DNA of 40,951 nt from a virus: the IMG/VR virus record IMGVR_UViG_3300027151_000013, positions 1-40,951 of that record. One strand, 5' to 3'. Of this stretch, positions 20,761 to 26,570 are shown one piece after another. Each line of letters starts with the position of its first letter. Positions within the stretch are counted from its first letter, which is position 1. The translations under genes were made by a program, and so were the position numbers. The notes beneath the pieces are model-generated. The model ran no database searches and was not told where the DNA came from. It saw only the letters and a list, made by a program, of their open reading frames with translations.

Positions 20761-21021
20761 ATGACAATTAAAACAAAACGTGACTACAAAAGTTTCGTCA
20801 CCGAAGTTCTAGCGATAACCCGAGATTGCGAGGGCGCAGGATTAGTTAGCGAGATAAACGAAGTAGCGAAGCAATACGAAACATACTTTGCGGCGACACC
20901 GATACCACAAAGCGTTGCACTATGGGTGAATGATTTATTCAGCCTTATTGACAATGTTGAAGGTTCAGAGTTGGAACGCGAACTAAAAGAAATCAAATCA
21001 CCATTGAAAGGAAACAAATAG
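20761..21021 (+). CDS. Hypothetical protein (86 aa)
   Basis: ATG 20761 with weak AGAAAG upstream. Helical and acidic (FVTEVLAITRDCEGAGLVSEINEVAKQYETYF). No recognised domain. Two nt before the next gene, so in the same operon. Confidence 0.72.
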   Translation: MTIKTKRDYKSFVTEVLAITRDCEGAGLVSEINEVAKQYETYFAATPIPQSVALWVNDLFSLIDNVEGSELERELKEIKSPLKGNK

Positions 21022-21023
21022 AA

Positions 21024-21344
21024 ATGGAAAAAGTAAAAAAGACGCTGGAAGAAATGTTCGAGGATGTTGAACTGGCGACCGAAACAGCACTACAAATTGC
21101 GTTTGACGGTTGTCATAAAATCTATCTCTCAATGGACAAAGCAGAGGCAGACTCAATTAACGAACTTGGTTGTTATGAGATCTTCAAAGGGACACCTGAG
21201 GAGATGTATGAACAACTCGTTGAGTGGTATGAGATGTCTTGTGATCTTAAGTTCATCAGCGCAGTTAGCACCAACCTCGAAGACCCTAATGCGGGTTTTA
21301 AGACTCTTGTTCCTCAATCTTGGGATATTGAAGACGAAGACTAA
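21024..21344 (+). CDS. Acidic hypothetical protein (106 aa)
   Basis: GAAAGG before ATG 21024, encoded in the end of the upstream gene. Very acidic at both ends (EEMFEDVELATETA; SWDIEDED). The central KIYLSMDKAEADSINELGCYEIFKGTPEEMYEQLVEWYEMS suggests a small alpha/beta fold. The net charge would suit DNA mimicry or partner binding, but that is speculation. Confidence 0.74.
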   Translation: MEKVKKTLEEMFEDVELATETALQIAFDGCHKIYLSMDKAEADSINELGCYEIFKGTPEEMYEQLVEWYEMSCDLKFISAVSTNLEDPNAGFKTLVPQSWDIEDED

Positions 21345-21373
21345 TTAACCGTGTCACACCCTCGCTCTACCAT
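21345..21373 (+). promoter_or_regulatory. ACACCC-class promoter with inverted repeat over the -10
   Basis: TTAACC (21345-21350), N5, ACACCC, N6, TACCAT (21368-21373). CCCTCGC (21359-21365) and GCGAGGG (21379-21385) flank the -10. Confidence 0.75.
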
Positions 21374-21429
21374 ATAGGGCGAGGGTTAATACCCGAAACA
21401 TAAACCAACTAAATCAAGGAGAAATAGAA

Positions 21430-22047
21430 ATGCCAAATCATTGTATCAACTACCTAACAGTCTCAGGCGACGCGAAAGAAATTAAGCGTTTCCATGAAGC
21501 GATCACAGCAGGCGAACTTCAAGATCACGAACAATTCCGTATTCTTGACAATCTGCTCCCAACACCACAAGAACTTTGTAACACGGTGAAGGGGTATTCG
21601 ACTTCCGGCGAACAAAATGCGGCAAACGAAGAAAAACGAAAAGCAAATTTGGAAAAGTTCGGCGTTCCTGACTGGTATGAATGGAACTGTAAGAACTACG
21701 GTTCTAAGTGGTCAGACTTTGACGGCGGATTCGGTGCAATTACCGATAACGAAATCAACATGACTTTCGTGTCAGCGTGGTCTCCAGTCGGCGAGGGCAT
21801 CCGTAATGTGTCCAAGCAGTTTCCGACACTTGACTTTGTTCTGTCATACGACGAGGGTGGTATGGCGTTCTGTGGTGGTTACGCAATTCGTAACGGCGAG
21901 TTCTTCGCAGACATTGAAGGCGAATATCCGTCAATGACTGAAGAGCAGTCAGAGAATGAAGAGTATGACGAGTTCTACGAACAAGTCTTGCAAGTCGTCC
22001 AAGCGATTGAAGTTCAATGCAAAGAAGCGTTTGGCGTAGGCGTTTAA
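21430..22047 (+). CDS. YubB / ferredoxin-like-fold (DUF1281-like) protein
   Basis: 205 aa. MPNHCINYLTVSGDAKEIKRF at the start, DWYEWNCKNYGSKWSDFDGG in the middle and FVSAWSPVGEGIRNVSKQFPTLDFVLSYDEGGMAFCG later are the signature blocks of the YubB-type ferredoxin-like-fold family found on phages and plasmids. The function of the family is unknown. AAGGAG ribosome-binding site, leader AAACCAACTAAAT, own ACACCC promoter. Confidence 0.88.
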   Translation: MPNHCINYLTVSGDAKEIKRFHEAITAGELQDHEQFRILDNLLPTPQELCNTVKGYSTSGEQNAANEEKRKANLEKFGVPDWYEWNCKNYGSKWSDFDGGFGAITDNEINMTFVSAWSPVGEGIRNVSKQFPTLDFVLSYDEGGMAFCGGYAIRNGEFFADIEGEYPSMTEEQSENEEYDEFYEQVLQVVQAIEVQCKEAFGVGV

Positions 22048-22076
22048 CTAACTGTGCAACACCCTTACCCTATTAT
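22048..22076 (+). promoter_or_regulatory. ACACCC-class promoter with inverted repeat over the -10
   Basis: CTAACT (22048-22053), N5, ACACCC, N6, TATTAT (22071-22076). ACCCTTACCC (22061-22070) and GGGTAAGGGT (22080-22089) form a perfect 10-bp inverted repeat around the -10. Confidence 0.8.
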
Positions 22077-22133
22077 TTGGGGTAAGGGTAAACAGTCCGA
22101 ATAACTAAACCAACTAGACATAAGGAACTAAAA

Positions 22134-22343
22134 ATGAAAAACATTTATGAAATCAAGATCACATTCGAAACAGATATTGAATTGACATCGGACGAACTAG
22201 ATCATTTAGTGTTCGCTGCTGAGGTTCAAATTGAAGATCCAGCAGATCATCTTGGCGAAAGCAAAAGAGCACGGTTCGCGACTCGAATGATAAATACCGA
22301 ATACGGCAAGAAAACAAATCAACCAAACGAAGGAGCAAAATAA
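22134..22343 (+). CDS. Small hypothetical protein (69 aa)
   Basis: AAGGA before ATG 22134 and the AAACCAACTAGACAT leader upstream (22107-22121). A beta strand-rich start (YEIKITFETDIELTSDEL) precedes a helix. Ends NEGAK with the repeated ACGAAGGAGCAAAATAATG junction. First of four coupled genes. Confidence 0.74.
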   Translation: MKNIYEIKITFETDIELTSDELDHLVFAAEVQIEDPADHLGESKRARFATRMINTEYGKKTNQPNEGAK

Positions 22344-22690
22344 TGTCATTACTTAAAGACGGAATACAAACCAAATACCCTGAGGGCGTTATCCTGTTCG
22401 AGTTAAACACACCAACAGCAGAGTTGTTCGTGGTCTCAACCGACCCCGATACAGAATACTTCAATGAGTTCATTTTCATTTGGGGCGACTATGTTGCAAA
22501 TGTTTGGGAAGAGAAATACGAGTTCCTCTCACAAGCGACAGCACGAATGGCGCAACTTATTCATTGCGTTGAGCAAGACGAAGTTAGTGAAACCGTGATG
22601 TTCGACAAGCACGGAGACGAGTTCACTTCTGCTTGGGATAACTTCATCAAAGAAACAACAATCGTTGTTGATTACGAAGGAGCAAAATAA
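22343..22690 (+). CDS. Hypothetical protein (115 aa)
   Basis: Coupled by TAATG to the previous gene. Alternating strands and helices (VILFELNTPTAELFVVSTDPD, NVWEEKYEFLSQATARMAQLIHCVEQ). No known motif. Ends YEGAK with the second copy of the repeated junction. Confidence 0.74.
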   Translation: MSLLKDGIQTKYPEGVILFELNTPTAELFVVSTDPDTEYFNEFIFIWGDYVANVWEEKYEFLSQATARMAQLIHCVEQDEVSETVMFDKHGDEFTSAWDNFIKETTIVVDYEGAK

Positions 22691-22860
22691 TGAAAGTTAT
22701 AGACACGACTGGAACTAATGTAAAAATCAGACGGACACCGGGTAAAAACGAATGGTTCTATTCAGTTGATGGAGCAGAGTTCGTAAAAGCAACATTCAAT
22801 AAATGTTTAGAAATTGTCACAATCGCCCGTCAATCAACAAAAAACGAAGGAGCAAAGTAA
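22690..22860 (+). CDS. Small hypothetical protein (56 aa)
   Basis: Start ATG 22690 in a TAATG overlap with GAAGGAG upstream. Basic, beta-rich start (VKIRRTPGKNEWFYSVDGAEF) then one helix. Ends NEGAK with the third copy of the junction. Function unknown. Confidence 0.68.
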   Translation: MKVIDTTGTNVKIRRTPGKNEWFYSVDGAEFVKATFNKCLEIVTIARQSTKNEGAK

Positions 22861-23213
22861 TGGAAACCCAAAGAGCGAAACGTAGACACTTACTACTCAC
22901 TCAAGAGATCAGGGACACTCTCTCACCTCTCTACGACAGCGAGAAGCACCCTGAGAAGGAGTCGGTCGCAATGGTCAAGTTCTTCTCACCGTATTCCCAA
23001 TGGACTTGGTATGCGGTTGAGTTTGACGGCGACGACCTCTTTTGGGGGCTCGTAGACGGCTTTGAAATGGAGTATGGATATTTCTCATACAGCGAACTAG
23101 AAGCAGTGACCGTCTTTGGCGGCGTTCCAGCAATCGAACGCGATTGCCATTGGAGTCCTCGTCCAGTAAAAGAGATTGAAGCAGAGATTCGAAGTAGGGC
23201 GGTTCGGGTATAA
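22860..23213 (+). CDS. DUF2958 family protein
   Basis: 117 aa from the TAATG-coupled ATG 22860. Family blocks are visible: LSPLYDSEKHPEKESVAMVKFFSPYSQWTWYAVEFD, DLFWGLVDGFEMEYGYFSYSELEAV and ERDCHWSPRPVKEI. DUF2958 proteins are common on plasmids and phages beside anti-restriction or replication genes; their activity is unknown. Last of the four coupled genes. Confidence 0.88.
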   Translation: METQRAKRRHLLLTQEIRDTLSPLYDSEKHPEKESVAMVKFFSPYSQWTWYAVEFDGDDLFWGLVDGFEMEYGYFSYSELEAVTVFGGVPAIERDCHWSPRPVKEIEAEIRSRAVRV

Positions 23214-23230
23214 CAACCCGACCGTTCAGG

Positions 23231-23260
23231 GTTGCAAAACATTTTTGCAACCTATATAAT
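23231..23260 (+). promoter_or_regulatory. Promoter with palindromic operator
   Basis: TTGCAA (23232-23237), 17 bp, TATAAT (23255-23260). The -35 and most of the spacer lie in a perfect 9-bp inverted repeat, GTTGCAAAA (23231-23239) and TTTTGCAAC (23243-23251), which looks like a repressor site. Confidence 0.75.
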
Positions 23261-23305
23261 AAATATACACAATAAATAAATCAACTAGAAATGGAGTTAC
23301 TAAAA

Positions 23306-23740
23306 ATGGGCAAGTTAATCATCAACACTATGGACGGCACGGTCTGTGAGTTCACAGGCACGGTCATAGTGGACACAGACACATTTGACGAAGCAGGCAA
23401 AGCACTGTTTCAAGAATGGCAAGACGGTGGGAACGACGGAACAGCGTGCGAACTTGGCGAGAAATACGGAACAGCGTTGGAGAGGTTCACCGACAACGAT
23501 CTCACTTACGCGAACTCAATCGCATTCAGTGTGAAAGCGTTGCGTGAAGAAATCACCGATCGTTTAGATAGCGGTTACGAAGGCGCAGAATACAGGTTCG
23601 CAAAAGAACTAACAGACGACCAACTAAACGAGTTGGGGCAATACATATTGTCATCAGATTACTTGTGGAATGTTTACACGGAAGAACTACTTTCGGGCAT
23701 CCGCAACTACGCAAGCGACATCATGGGGAGAAAAATATAA
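23306..23740 (+). CDS. ArdA-like antirestriction protein candidate (144 aa)
   Basis: I use ATG 23306, which has ATGGAG nine nt upstream in the position used by the other genes here; ATG 23291 is an alternative. The protein is strongly acidic. The segment FQEWQDGGNDGTACELGEKYGTALERF, then ANSIAFSVKALREEITDRLDSGYEGAEYRFAKELTDDQLNELGQYILSSDYLWNVYTEEL, has the acidic-helix character of DNA-mimic proteins. I cannot confirm ArdA; it may be an unrelated acidic protein. Regulated by the palindromic promoter. Confidence 0.5.
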   Translation: MGKLIINTMDGTVCEFTGTVIVDTDTFDEAGKALFQEWQDGGNDGTACELGEKYGTALERFTDNDLTYANSIAFSVKALREEITDRLDSGYEGAEYRFAKELTDDQLNELGQYILSSDYLWNVYTEELLSGIRNYASDIMGRKI

Positions 23741-24000
23741 TGCAAGGCAGAGACCTAGTTAGCAAAATCCAAACAATGGTTCTACCCGACGAAGAAGTTT
23801 TAGCAATCTTCTTCAAAAAAGAGGACTTTGAAATAACTGAACCAATGTTCAACGATGAAGAGGCATATCTCATCTCCGACGAAGATTGGCGATCAGCAAT
23901 CAACATGATTGGTAGAGAGTTGGACAGCATCTACGAACAGTGTCACGAAATCATCAACGACGCATTACACCGAGTTTACTTCAGCAGGGAGAAAGCATAA
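23740..24000 (+). CDS. Acidic hypothetical protein (86 aa)
   Basis: Start in a TAATG overlap. Acidic alpha/beta pattern (LPDEEVLAIFFKKEDFEITEPMFNDEEAYLISDEDW) then a helix. No family. Second gene of the 23306-25112 operon. Confidence 0.72.
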   Translation: MQGRDLVSKIQTMVLPDEEVLAIFFKKEDFEITEPMFNDEEAYLISDEDWRSAINMIGRELDSIYEQCHEIINDALHRVYFSREKA

Positions 24001-24182
24001 TGATTAAAGAAACAGAACTCGAATACACAGTGAACACACTTGTAGACCTGTCACGATACCTATGGGGTGACAACTCCACAGAGTTCCTAGCAGGCGCACT
24101 GGAAAGCGTTATATCCCACAAACAAATGGTGGTCTTAATAGACGACCTGAAACGACAAGTAAAAGAAACGGTAACCCAATGA
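24000..24182 (+). CDS. Small helical protein (60 aa)
   Basis: TAATG-coupled, with AGGGAG in the upstream gene's end. Two helices (EYTVNTLVDLSRYLWG, EFLAGALESVISHKQMVVLIDDLKRQVKE). Function unknown. ATGA overlap with the next gene. Confidence 0.68.
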   Translation: MIKETELEYTVNTLVDLSRYLWGDNSTEFLAGALESVISHKQMVVLIDDLKRQVKETVTQ

Positions 24183-24484
24183 TTAAACAACCAGTGTTGG
24201 ACTTTGGCTTATGGTGCGACGAATATAAACCACAAACCAATCATCTCGATAAGAATGCGTCGTTTGACGACGAGCAAGGTGGGATTATGTTCGAAACCTA
24301 CGGACCAGAACTTGAATATGTCTTGTCTGTGGCTAAAACTAAACCACTAAATGTCTGGACTTATATGGACGGCGAACATCAACCAATCGTCTGTGAGGGC
24401 TATCACTTAGTAAACAGAATTGGATACTTCATAACAGAGAAGCCGGCAAATCCAGATACTCAATACGAAATAACTTTATCATAA
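24179..24484 (+). CDS. Hypothetical protein (101 aa)
   Basis: Starts at ATGA. A conserved-looking beta pattern (GIMFETYGPELEYVLSVAKTKPLNVWTYMDGEHQPIVCEGYHLVNRIGYFITEKP) is typical of small single-domain phage proteins. No catalytic motif. TAATG overlap with the next gene. Confidence 0.74.
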   Translation: MIKQPVLDFGLWCDEYKPQTNHLDKNASFDDEQGGIMFETYGPELEYVLSVAKTKPLNVWTYMDGEHQPIVCEGYHLVNRIGYFITEKPANPDTQYEITLS

Positions 24485-24582
24485 TGAAAAACTACACCAG
24501 TTCGAGACCTCCGTTCATAAAGGGCGCAGGTAAAAATATTCCAAATCCAAAAACAAAAGTAAAGAAAAAGGAGAAAAAATAA
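24484..24582 (+). CDS. Tiny basic peptide (32 aa)
   Basis: ATG 24484 in a TAATG overlap and stop in another. Disordered and Lys-rich (KTKVKKKEKK at the end). Its AAAAAGGAG end doubles as the ribosome-binding site for the next gene, so it may be mainly a translational coupler. Confidence 0.55.
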   Translation: MKNYTSSRPPFIKGAGKNIPNPKTKVKKKEKK

Positions 24583-25112
24583 TGCATACATATCATCGAC
24601 TAGCGGTAGTAGCAGACAACGAGGAAGAAGCAAAATACACGGCACTTCATTTCGCAGAAGAACAAGAGTGGTCTGATTGGTGCTGCATCCTCGAAGAGGA
24701 TCGTGTTAGTGAAGAAGAATGTAAAATAGCGACAAACTTCAAGAACGATCCGGAAATCTTCAATAAACTTATTGAGCAGGCGCGTGAGTGGACACAATCA
24801 ACCGTGAACCTAGCAATAGAACTTTATGGAGATATCCCATTGAAGGATTTACTCACTAACCCTGAATACGACTTTGGTGGTTTCTCGGGGTCTGTAAAAG
24901 AACTTACAGATGAAGAACGAGACACTAAACTTAAAAACTCCCTCGCAGTATTTAAGGCTGGGAGGGCGTTTCGTGTCAAAAACGGAGAATACAACTCAGA
25001 CATGATGTTCTACGATACGGTCGAATACACATCCAATCCTAAATGGGTGCATGAGCGTTCGAATGCCGACCCTGATAAACAGTGGATCGTGATCGTGGAC
25101 TACCACTTCTAA
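24582..25112 (+). CDS. Hypothetical protein (176 aa)
   Basis: TAATG start with AAGGAG. N-terminal segment HTYHRLAVVADNEEEAKYTALHFAEEQEWSDWCC is alpha/beta, followed by acidic helices and a C-terminal strand pair (KQWIVIVDYHF). No family recognised. Ends the operon at an 8-bp hairpin (25103-25122). Confidence 0.75.
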   Translation: MHTYHRLAVVADNEEEAKYTALHFAEEQEWSDWCCILEEDRVSEEECKIATNFKNDPEIFNKLIEQAREWTQSTVNLAIELYGDIPLKDLLTNPEYDFGGFSGSVKELTDEERDTKLKNSLAVFKAGRAFRVKNGEYNSDMMFYDTVEYTSNPKWVHERSNADPDKQWIVIVDYHF

Positions 25113-25122
25113 ACAGAAGTGG
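25103..25122 (+). terminator. Hairpin overlapping the stop of the 24582 gene
   Basis: CCACTTCT (25103-25110) pairs with AGAAGTGG (25115-25122) around AAAC, followed by CTTTAT. The stem includes the stop codon and directly precedes repeat copy 6. Confidence 0.6.
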
Positions 25123-25133
25123 CTTTATCCAAA

Positions 25134-25154
25134 TTGAACGGTGGCGTATATGCC
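25134..25154 (+). repeat. GAACGGTGGCGTATATAA-family element, copy 6
   Basis: TTGAACGGTGGCGTATATGC; extends to an imperfect palindrome, GGTGGCG-TATA-TGCCGCC. Confidence 0.85.
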
Positions 25155-25171
25155 GCCAGAAAGAAGTAGAC

Positions 25172-25495
25172 ATGGACTTCAAAGACTTTTTAGAAGAAGA
25201 TAACGACGACGTAATGATCCGTATGGAGCACGAAGACGGAACTAAGGTCACATTCTTGACCGCACCTCCTGAGGTGTTCACACAGCGCGAAGAACTAGAA
25301 CCGTTGGTGTATGGCATCGGCGATAAAGATGTGTGCGTCGCATTCAACAGCGACCTCATAGAACGGTTGATTGCAGAGTCGATAGAAAAGAACGGAGAAA
25401 CATATGGTGCGCAAGCATCAGCGTTTCTCCCGATCACCATGATCTTAAACAAAGGTCTGAAAGCGGTGGATAAATATATACGGGATCAAAAGTAA
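25172..25495 (+). CDS. Acidic hypothetical protein (107 aa)
   Basis: ATG 25172 with only AAGAAG upstream; longer in-frame starts overlap the previous gene and the repeat, so I reject them. Acidic N-terminus (DFKDFLEEDNDDVMIRMEHEDG) then alpha/beta. No family recognised. Flanked by repeat copies 6 and 7. Confidence 0.72.
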   Translation: MDFKDFLEEDNDDVMIRMEHEDGTKVTFLTAPPEVFTQREELEPLVYGIGDKDVCVAFNSDLIERLIAESIEKNGETYGAQASAFLPITMILNKGLKAVDKYIRDQK

Positions 25496-25504
25496 CCCCA
25501 CAAA

Positions 25505-25526
25505 CTGAACGGTGGCGTATACGCCG
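25505..25526 (+). repeat. GAACGGTGGCGTATATAA-family element, copy 7
   Basis: CTGAACGGTGGCGTATACGC; centre GGCGTATACGCC is a perfect 12-bp palindrome, which suggests a dimeric protein site. Confidence 0.88.
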
Positions 25527-25565
25527 TTGAACTAAACTATAAACATAGATAAAGGAAACCACATA

Positions 25566-25907
25566 ATGAAACCATTTAACAGAATCCACACCAAACAGAT
25601 AGACATGGGAGTCTGCCCCAGATGTGAAGGGCTGATCCCCTCTAACGACAAACACAAACAATATGTGGGCGCAATCTCCCGGCTAACTCGGAGCATACGA
25701 AACGGCAAACCAATAGAGATATGTTCTGACTGTGGAACAGAAGAAGGAATGCAAGAACACTTTGAGGGTTTTGCAACACCAATTAAAGACTGGCCGATTA
25801 TGACAGATAAAGCAATTTTGCGACGATCAGAAGCGTTCAGCATCTTGTTGGAATGGGAACAAAAAATAGATGAAGCGATGGAAGGCGACGATGAAGAACC
25901 GTTCTAA
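25566..25907 (+). CDS. Zinc-ribbon protein (113 aa)
   Basis: AAAGGA precedes ATG 25566. CPRCEGLIPSNDKHKQYVGAIS at the start and CSDCGTEEGMQEHFEG in the middle form a C4 zinc site; the CSDCGTEEGM block is frequent in phage and plasmid proteins of unknown role. The C-terminal helix is acidic. The next small gene starts inside its end. Confidence 0.78.
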   Translation: MKPFNRIHTKQIDMGVCPRCEGLIPSNDKHKQYVGAISRLTRSIRNGKPIEICSDCGTEEGMQEHFEGFATPIKDWPIMTDKAILRRSEAFSILLEWEQKIDEAMEGDDEEPF

Positions 25908-26016
25908 AAAGAAACCGAAGTTATCCATACTGCACGGTGGCGTATACGACGATCTTGCACGCTCGATGCGCAACCACCCAACTCACAAAAAGCCCACACT
26001 TAAATTAGTTAAGTAA
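25891..26016 (+). CDS. Small basic protein containing repeat copy 8 (41 aa)
   Basis: ATG 25891 overlaps the end of the zinc-ribbon gene by 17 nt. The product is very basic (MKNRSKKKPKLSI...THKKPTLKLVK). The repeat element (25930-25950) encodes ILHGGVYDD in its middle. This may be a real basic peptide that hosts the element, or a chance reading frame through it. Confidence 0.5.
   Translation: MKNRSKKKPKLSILHGGVYDDLARSMRNHPTHKKPTLKLVK
25930..25950 (+). repeat. GAACGGTGGCGTATATAA-family element, copy 8
   Basis: CTGCACGGTGGCGTATACGA; preceded by TTATCCATA, a degenerate DnaA-like box (25921-25929). Confidence 0.82.
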
Positions 26017-26333
26017 GAAACGGGCACTACGACACTTAACCCGACGGAAAGTTCGTAGTCCCGTTCCTTACAACGACGAGTCTTTAGATGGGGGTCTTCA
26101 GAGCCCTGTCGATATACAGAAGACTAGCAAGCCCCGTTCTGGTGAAACAACACCACAACATATTGGGGGTAATCAGGCTGCACGGGGCTTACAACCACAA
26201 CATAGAGATATATAACAGTACTAGTGGTTTTTCTTTCAAATGTGCTTGCGACGGGGCTATCGGCCTGCTAACTTGTACAAACACATCACGGGACTGCGAC
26301 GAATAAAATAGTAAGCGCGGATAAGCATCTAAC

Positions 26334-26355
26334 ATGCACGGTGGCGTATATAACC
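26334..26355 (+). repeat. GAACGGTGGCGTATATAA-family element, copy 9
   Basis: ATGCACGGTGGCGTATATAA followed by CC. Confidence 0.85.
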
Positions 26356-26534
26356 TTTCGTCGACGATTAATAATCAAATCTAGATCTCCGATCATCAAA
26401 AATCGTAGATCCGGTTCTGGCTGTCCGCCAACTAAAATAGATTCGGTAAAGGTTTTCACACTTTCCAAAATGATTTAATTTATGTAACTTTAATAAGTTA
26501 TTTCATCGTTGTTTATAACTATCTAATTTGGAAC

Positions 26535-26563
26535 TTGACCTTTTACTGAAAAGGGTGTAGAGT
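26535..26563 (+). promoter_or_regulatory. SigA-like promoter, leaderless
   Basis: TTGACC (26535-26540), 17 bp, TAGAGT (26558-26563). ATG 26571 follows by seven nt. Confidence 0.85.
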
Positions 26564-26570
26564 CTGTTTT

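Larger units (their letters stand above)
26017..26570. other. 554-bp gene-free region I with octamer array
   Basis: Five octamers (26057 AGTCCCGT, 26130 AGCCCCGT, 26182 and 26251 ACGGGGCT, 26288 ACGGGACT). A long stem pairs AACGGGCACTACGA (about 26020-26033) with TCGTAGTCCCGTT (26053-26065). Further parts: repeat copy 9 (26334-26355), a CACACT at 26457, an AT-rich tract, and the leaderless promoter 26535-26563. Reading frames here are short and unsupported. It may encode structured RNA. Confidence 0.75.

Noticed and set aside
26020-26065. tRNA-like segment (GTTCG near a CCCGT stem)
   Set aside because: No cloverleaf: the T-arm spacing is wrong and there is no acceptor or anticodon stem. No tRNA was found elsewhere by eye either.
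26088-26306. 72-aa reading frame in region I
   Set aside because: No ribosome-binding site, odd composition, and it runs through the octamer stems; more likely a chance frame in a regulatory region.
10554-26355. Small ORFs reading LNGGVYK through the repeat elements
   Set aside because: Most copies lack an in-frame start and several lie just after a stop; the nucleotide sequence is better conserved than the peptide, so I treat it as a DNA/RNA element except at 25891 and 26571.
26457-26485. Promoter CACACT-17-TTATGT
   Set aside because: The -10 is poor and ACACCC is missing; the 26535 promoter explains the gene better. It may be a relic.
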